This document shows positions 11,930-64,000 of a stretch of 64,000 nt of DNA, one piece after another. Source of the DNA: Peromyscus leucopus (lineage: Eukaryota > Chordata > Mammalia > Rodentia > Cricetidae); the NCBI RefSeq assembly GCF_004664715.2, contig NC_051079.1:61493660-61557659 (forward strand), written 5' to 3'. The notes beneath the pieces were generated by a model, which made no database searches, was not told the origin of the DNA, and was given only the letters and a program-made list of their open reading frames with translations. A program made the position numbers and the translations under genes. How positions within the stretch are numbered: the first letter of the stretch is position 1; every line of letters begins with the position of its first letter.

Positions 11930-13836
11930 ATCTACGTTCCAATAAAAGTTTATTTGGCTCATCCTGATCAAGTTTAATAATATGTAACAGATTATTTTAA
12001 GAACATGAATAATGATAACAATTCTCCTGTAATAACAATTCTCTGTGAACTCAGGGTCAATCAGCAGCATGTCCCTTTACTCAAAAAGTAAAGTTTCCCT
12101 CTGAGGTCAAATGGCACATGAGGAAAGTGGTGTGCATTGCATTTTCTTAAAGAAAAAAAAAAAGGAAAACCTAAACACTTTATATTTACATATTTTTCCA
12201 TTTAAAACTGGTCAGTGTGGTTGCTTCTGTTTTAAAATATAAGTTTCTAATGCCTCATAGGTTTCAATATAAATCATAGTTAGCTGGATTTAAGGTGCTG
12301 CGATGTGAGGACAAACACATTCCAAAGAGATCTCTCGACAGACCAGCTAGACTTCCTGTGGGTATCTTTGGATGTTGGCAGGGGCAGGGGGAGGATAGAA
12401 ACCAGTGGCAGAGTACTCAGGGACAGGCTGGGGACTGCTGGCGTCCCCACCCTATGCTTCTGTAGAGGGCTTTGGACTCCAAGTTCATCTTAACTTAAGC
12501 TTATGAGGGCATGGTTACTTGGAATTCTTTGTCATGGGTTCTCCAGTTGACAGCTGCCTCTTCAGGACACTTGAGGTTGGTACCCCTCTTTAAACACTTA
12601 GTTTATCTTTCTATGTTTCTTGCCCACAAGGTTACTAGCTCTCCAGCCATTCCTTTAGGGTCCACTCTTGGCTAGCACTAAAGAGATGCCCAGCATCAAG
12701 GGCCGCGTTAATGAAGGATGATGGGCCCTCTGTGGAACCTTCTCTCCTAACTCATTTGTTTCTGTGGAAAGCACCTTATTGCTTTTCCTACAAATGAGCA
12801 ATTTGTGCCAGGAACATTTGGTTCCGAAGTAGGTTTGGAGAGGAGCTGTGTGTATGTGGGTGGGGTGGGTGGGATGCTGAGGGGTTGGACAAGAGGGATT
12901 CTTGGAATAGCCAGCTTCAAACTCACCCATGTGTGACATCCACCGCGGAATGAGGGCTGTGCTGTGTCGAGTCAGGAAAGTGCATAGGGCATGCTGGAGG
13001 AGGCTGCTGTGTGCGCAGGCCTGGGAGATGAGTAAACTCACCCAGAGACCCCCCCTGAACTGCTCTGATCTCAAGCAACAACTACAGACTGTGCTGAGTT
13101 TGGGCAAATACAGGGAATGCGGCAGGTGAGGACATTTAAGCACTTGGGGAGTCACAAAAATATGTCTGGTGGCTAGGAGAAAGAAACTGGTTCTGTTTCC
13201 AGTTTCAGAATACAGGAAGCATTGCTCTAAATTAAAGGAATGGATGGGACAGATGGTCAGGGACAGCCAGAAGCACTCGGGACCAAGTTTGCTGAGCAAA
13301 AAGCCAGAGTGACCCCAGCAGAGGAAGACATTATACTGTGGTCGGACACTGGTCCAGGGGACAGGAGCTTGGGATTCAGACTTCACCCTGACATTCACTA
13401 GGCCTGTGGTCCTAAGTCAGACACGGCTTCTCTGGGCCCAAATGTCCATTTGAGACTAGGTGGGTCACATGGCTTGGAAACTATTGTCTGCAAGCTGCTT
13501 CTGCCCCCTCCTCGACCCTGGCAGGGCTGTAGACTGCTGTCCGACATCCCTTTCTTCCCTGCATACTGTCACTTACAAAGCACAGGCCTCCCTTTCGATG
13601 GGAAAGTGATAGCTCCCAGCCAGGCTCCGTTCGAACCCGCTCCCAGAGGTTAAAGGCTAGTTATTAAGGCAGTTTAAGAAATGGACATTCCTCTCGCTCC
13701 CCGGATCCTCGCGCGTTCTGCTAACCCCAATGTAGCAGAGAGAGGCTGAAGGAAGTGCTAGAGGAGCAAGGGAGGGGTCCGGCTTTCTGGGTGCCATCTT
13801 GCTCCGGAAGTTCTCCCGCACCGTGCCCTTCTGTGC
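11930..13836 (-). other. Mapk4: Mapk4 3'UTR (probable extent)
   Basis: From the TGA to about 11930 the minus strand has no splice signal or repeat insertion that would argue for a gene end. The distal part (12300-11940) is A/T rich, as mammalian 3'UTRs often are. The first AATAAA after the stop on this strand is at 11954-11949. A MIR-like ancient fragment lies near 13385-13450. A 247-codon open frame (13398-12655) lies inside and is treated under findings. The 3' end is inferred and has not been shown by any transcript. Confidence 0.6.
11949..11978 (-). terminator. Tandem poly(A) signals, probable Mapk4 3' end
   Basis: On the minus strand ATTAAA (11978-11973) is followed 18 bases later by AATAAA (11954-11949). 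No AATAAA or ATTAAA was seen between the stop codon and here, so this is the best candidate cleavage region. The downstream sequence has only a weak T/G-rich stretch. Another AATAAA lies at about 10632-10627, so a longer form is possible. Confidence 0.55.

Positions 13837-64000
<50,164 letters not shown>

Overview
This is a piece of a mammalian nuclear genome, and the repeats identify it as a muroid rodent. It carries B1, B2 and B4 SINEs, rodent-type L1 tails and a URR1-like DNA element. It also carries several copies of an LTR family that I associate, from memory only, with cricetid rodents (hamsters, voles, deer mice). The exact species cannot be read from the window.

The only gene I can support is Mapk4 (ERK4, an atypical MAP kinase), on the minus strand. 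All five coding exons are present: 61197-60652, 24135-23991, 20023-19862, 17009-16808 and 14533-13837. The junctions are GT/AG, the phases agree (0, 1, 1, 2), and the joined frame is 583 codons plus stop with no break. The kinase domain lies in the first four coding exons and the long regulatory tail in the last. A non-coding first exon and promoter are expected to the right of 64000 and are not in the window. A 3'UTR of about 1.9 kb probably runs to tandem poly(A) signals near 11950-11980.

Layout from left to right: 1-11930 is intergenic sequence downstream of Mapk4, with SINEs, a solo LTR that splits a B2, and unique DNA. 11930-13836 is the probable 3'UTR. 13837-24135 holds coding exons 6 to 3 and three short introns (2.3, 2.9 and 4.0 kb). 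24136-60651 is a 36.5 kb intron 2 filled with SINEs, L1 fragments, four solo LTRs of one family, microsatellites and a 20-bp minisatellite. 60652-61222 is coding exon 2. The rest is the 3' end of intron 1.

I found no undescribed biological system. The most notable structures are records of genome change: a 20-bp minisatellite grown inside an interspersed repeat that itself sits in another repeat (55750-56960); solo LTRs with readable 6-bp target duplications, all antisense to Mapk4 within intron 2; and a perfect 19-bp inverted repeat whose layout suggests a template-switch mutation (33882-33945). Repeat family names are from recognition by eye. Repeat edges are approximate unless a target duplication is quoted.
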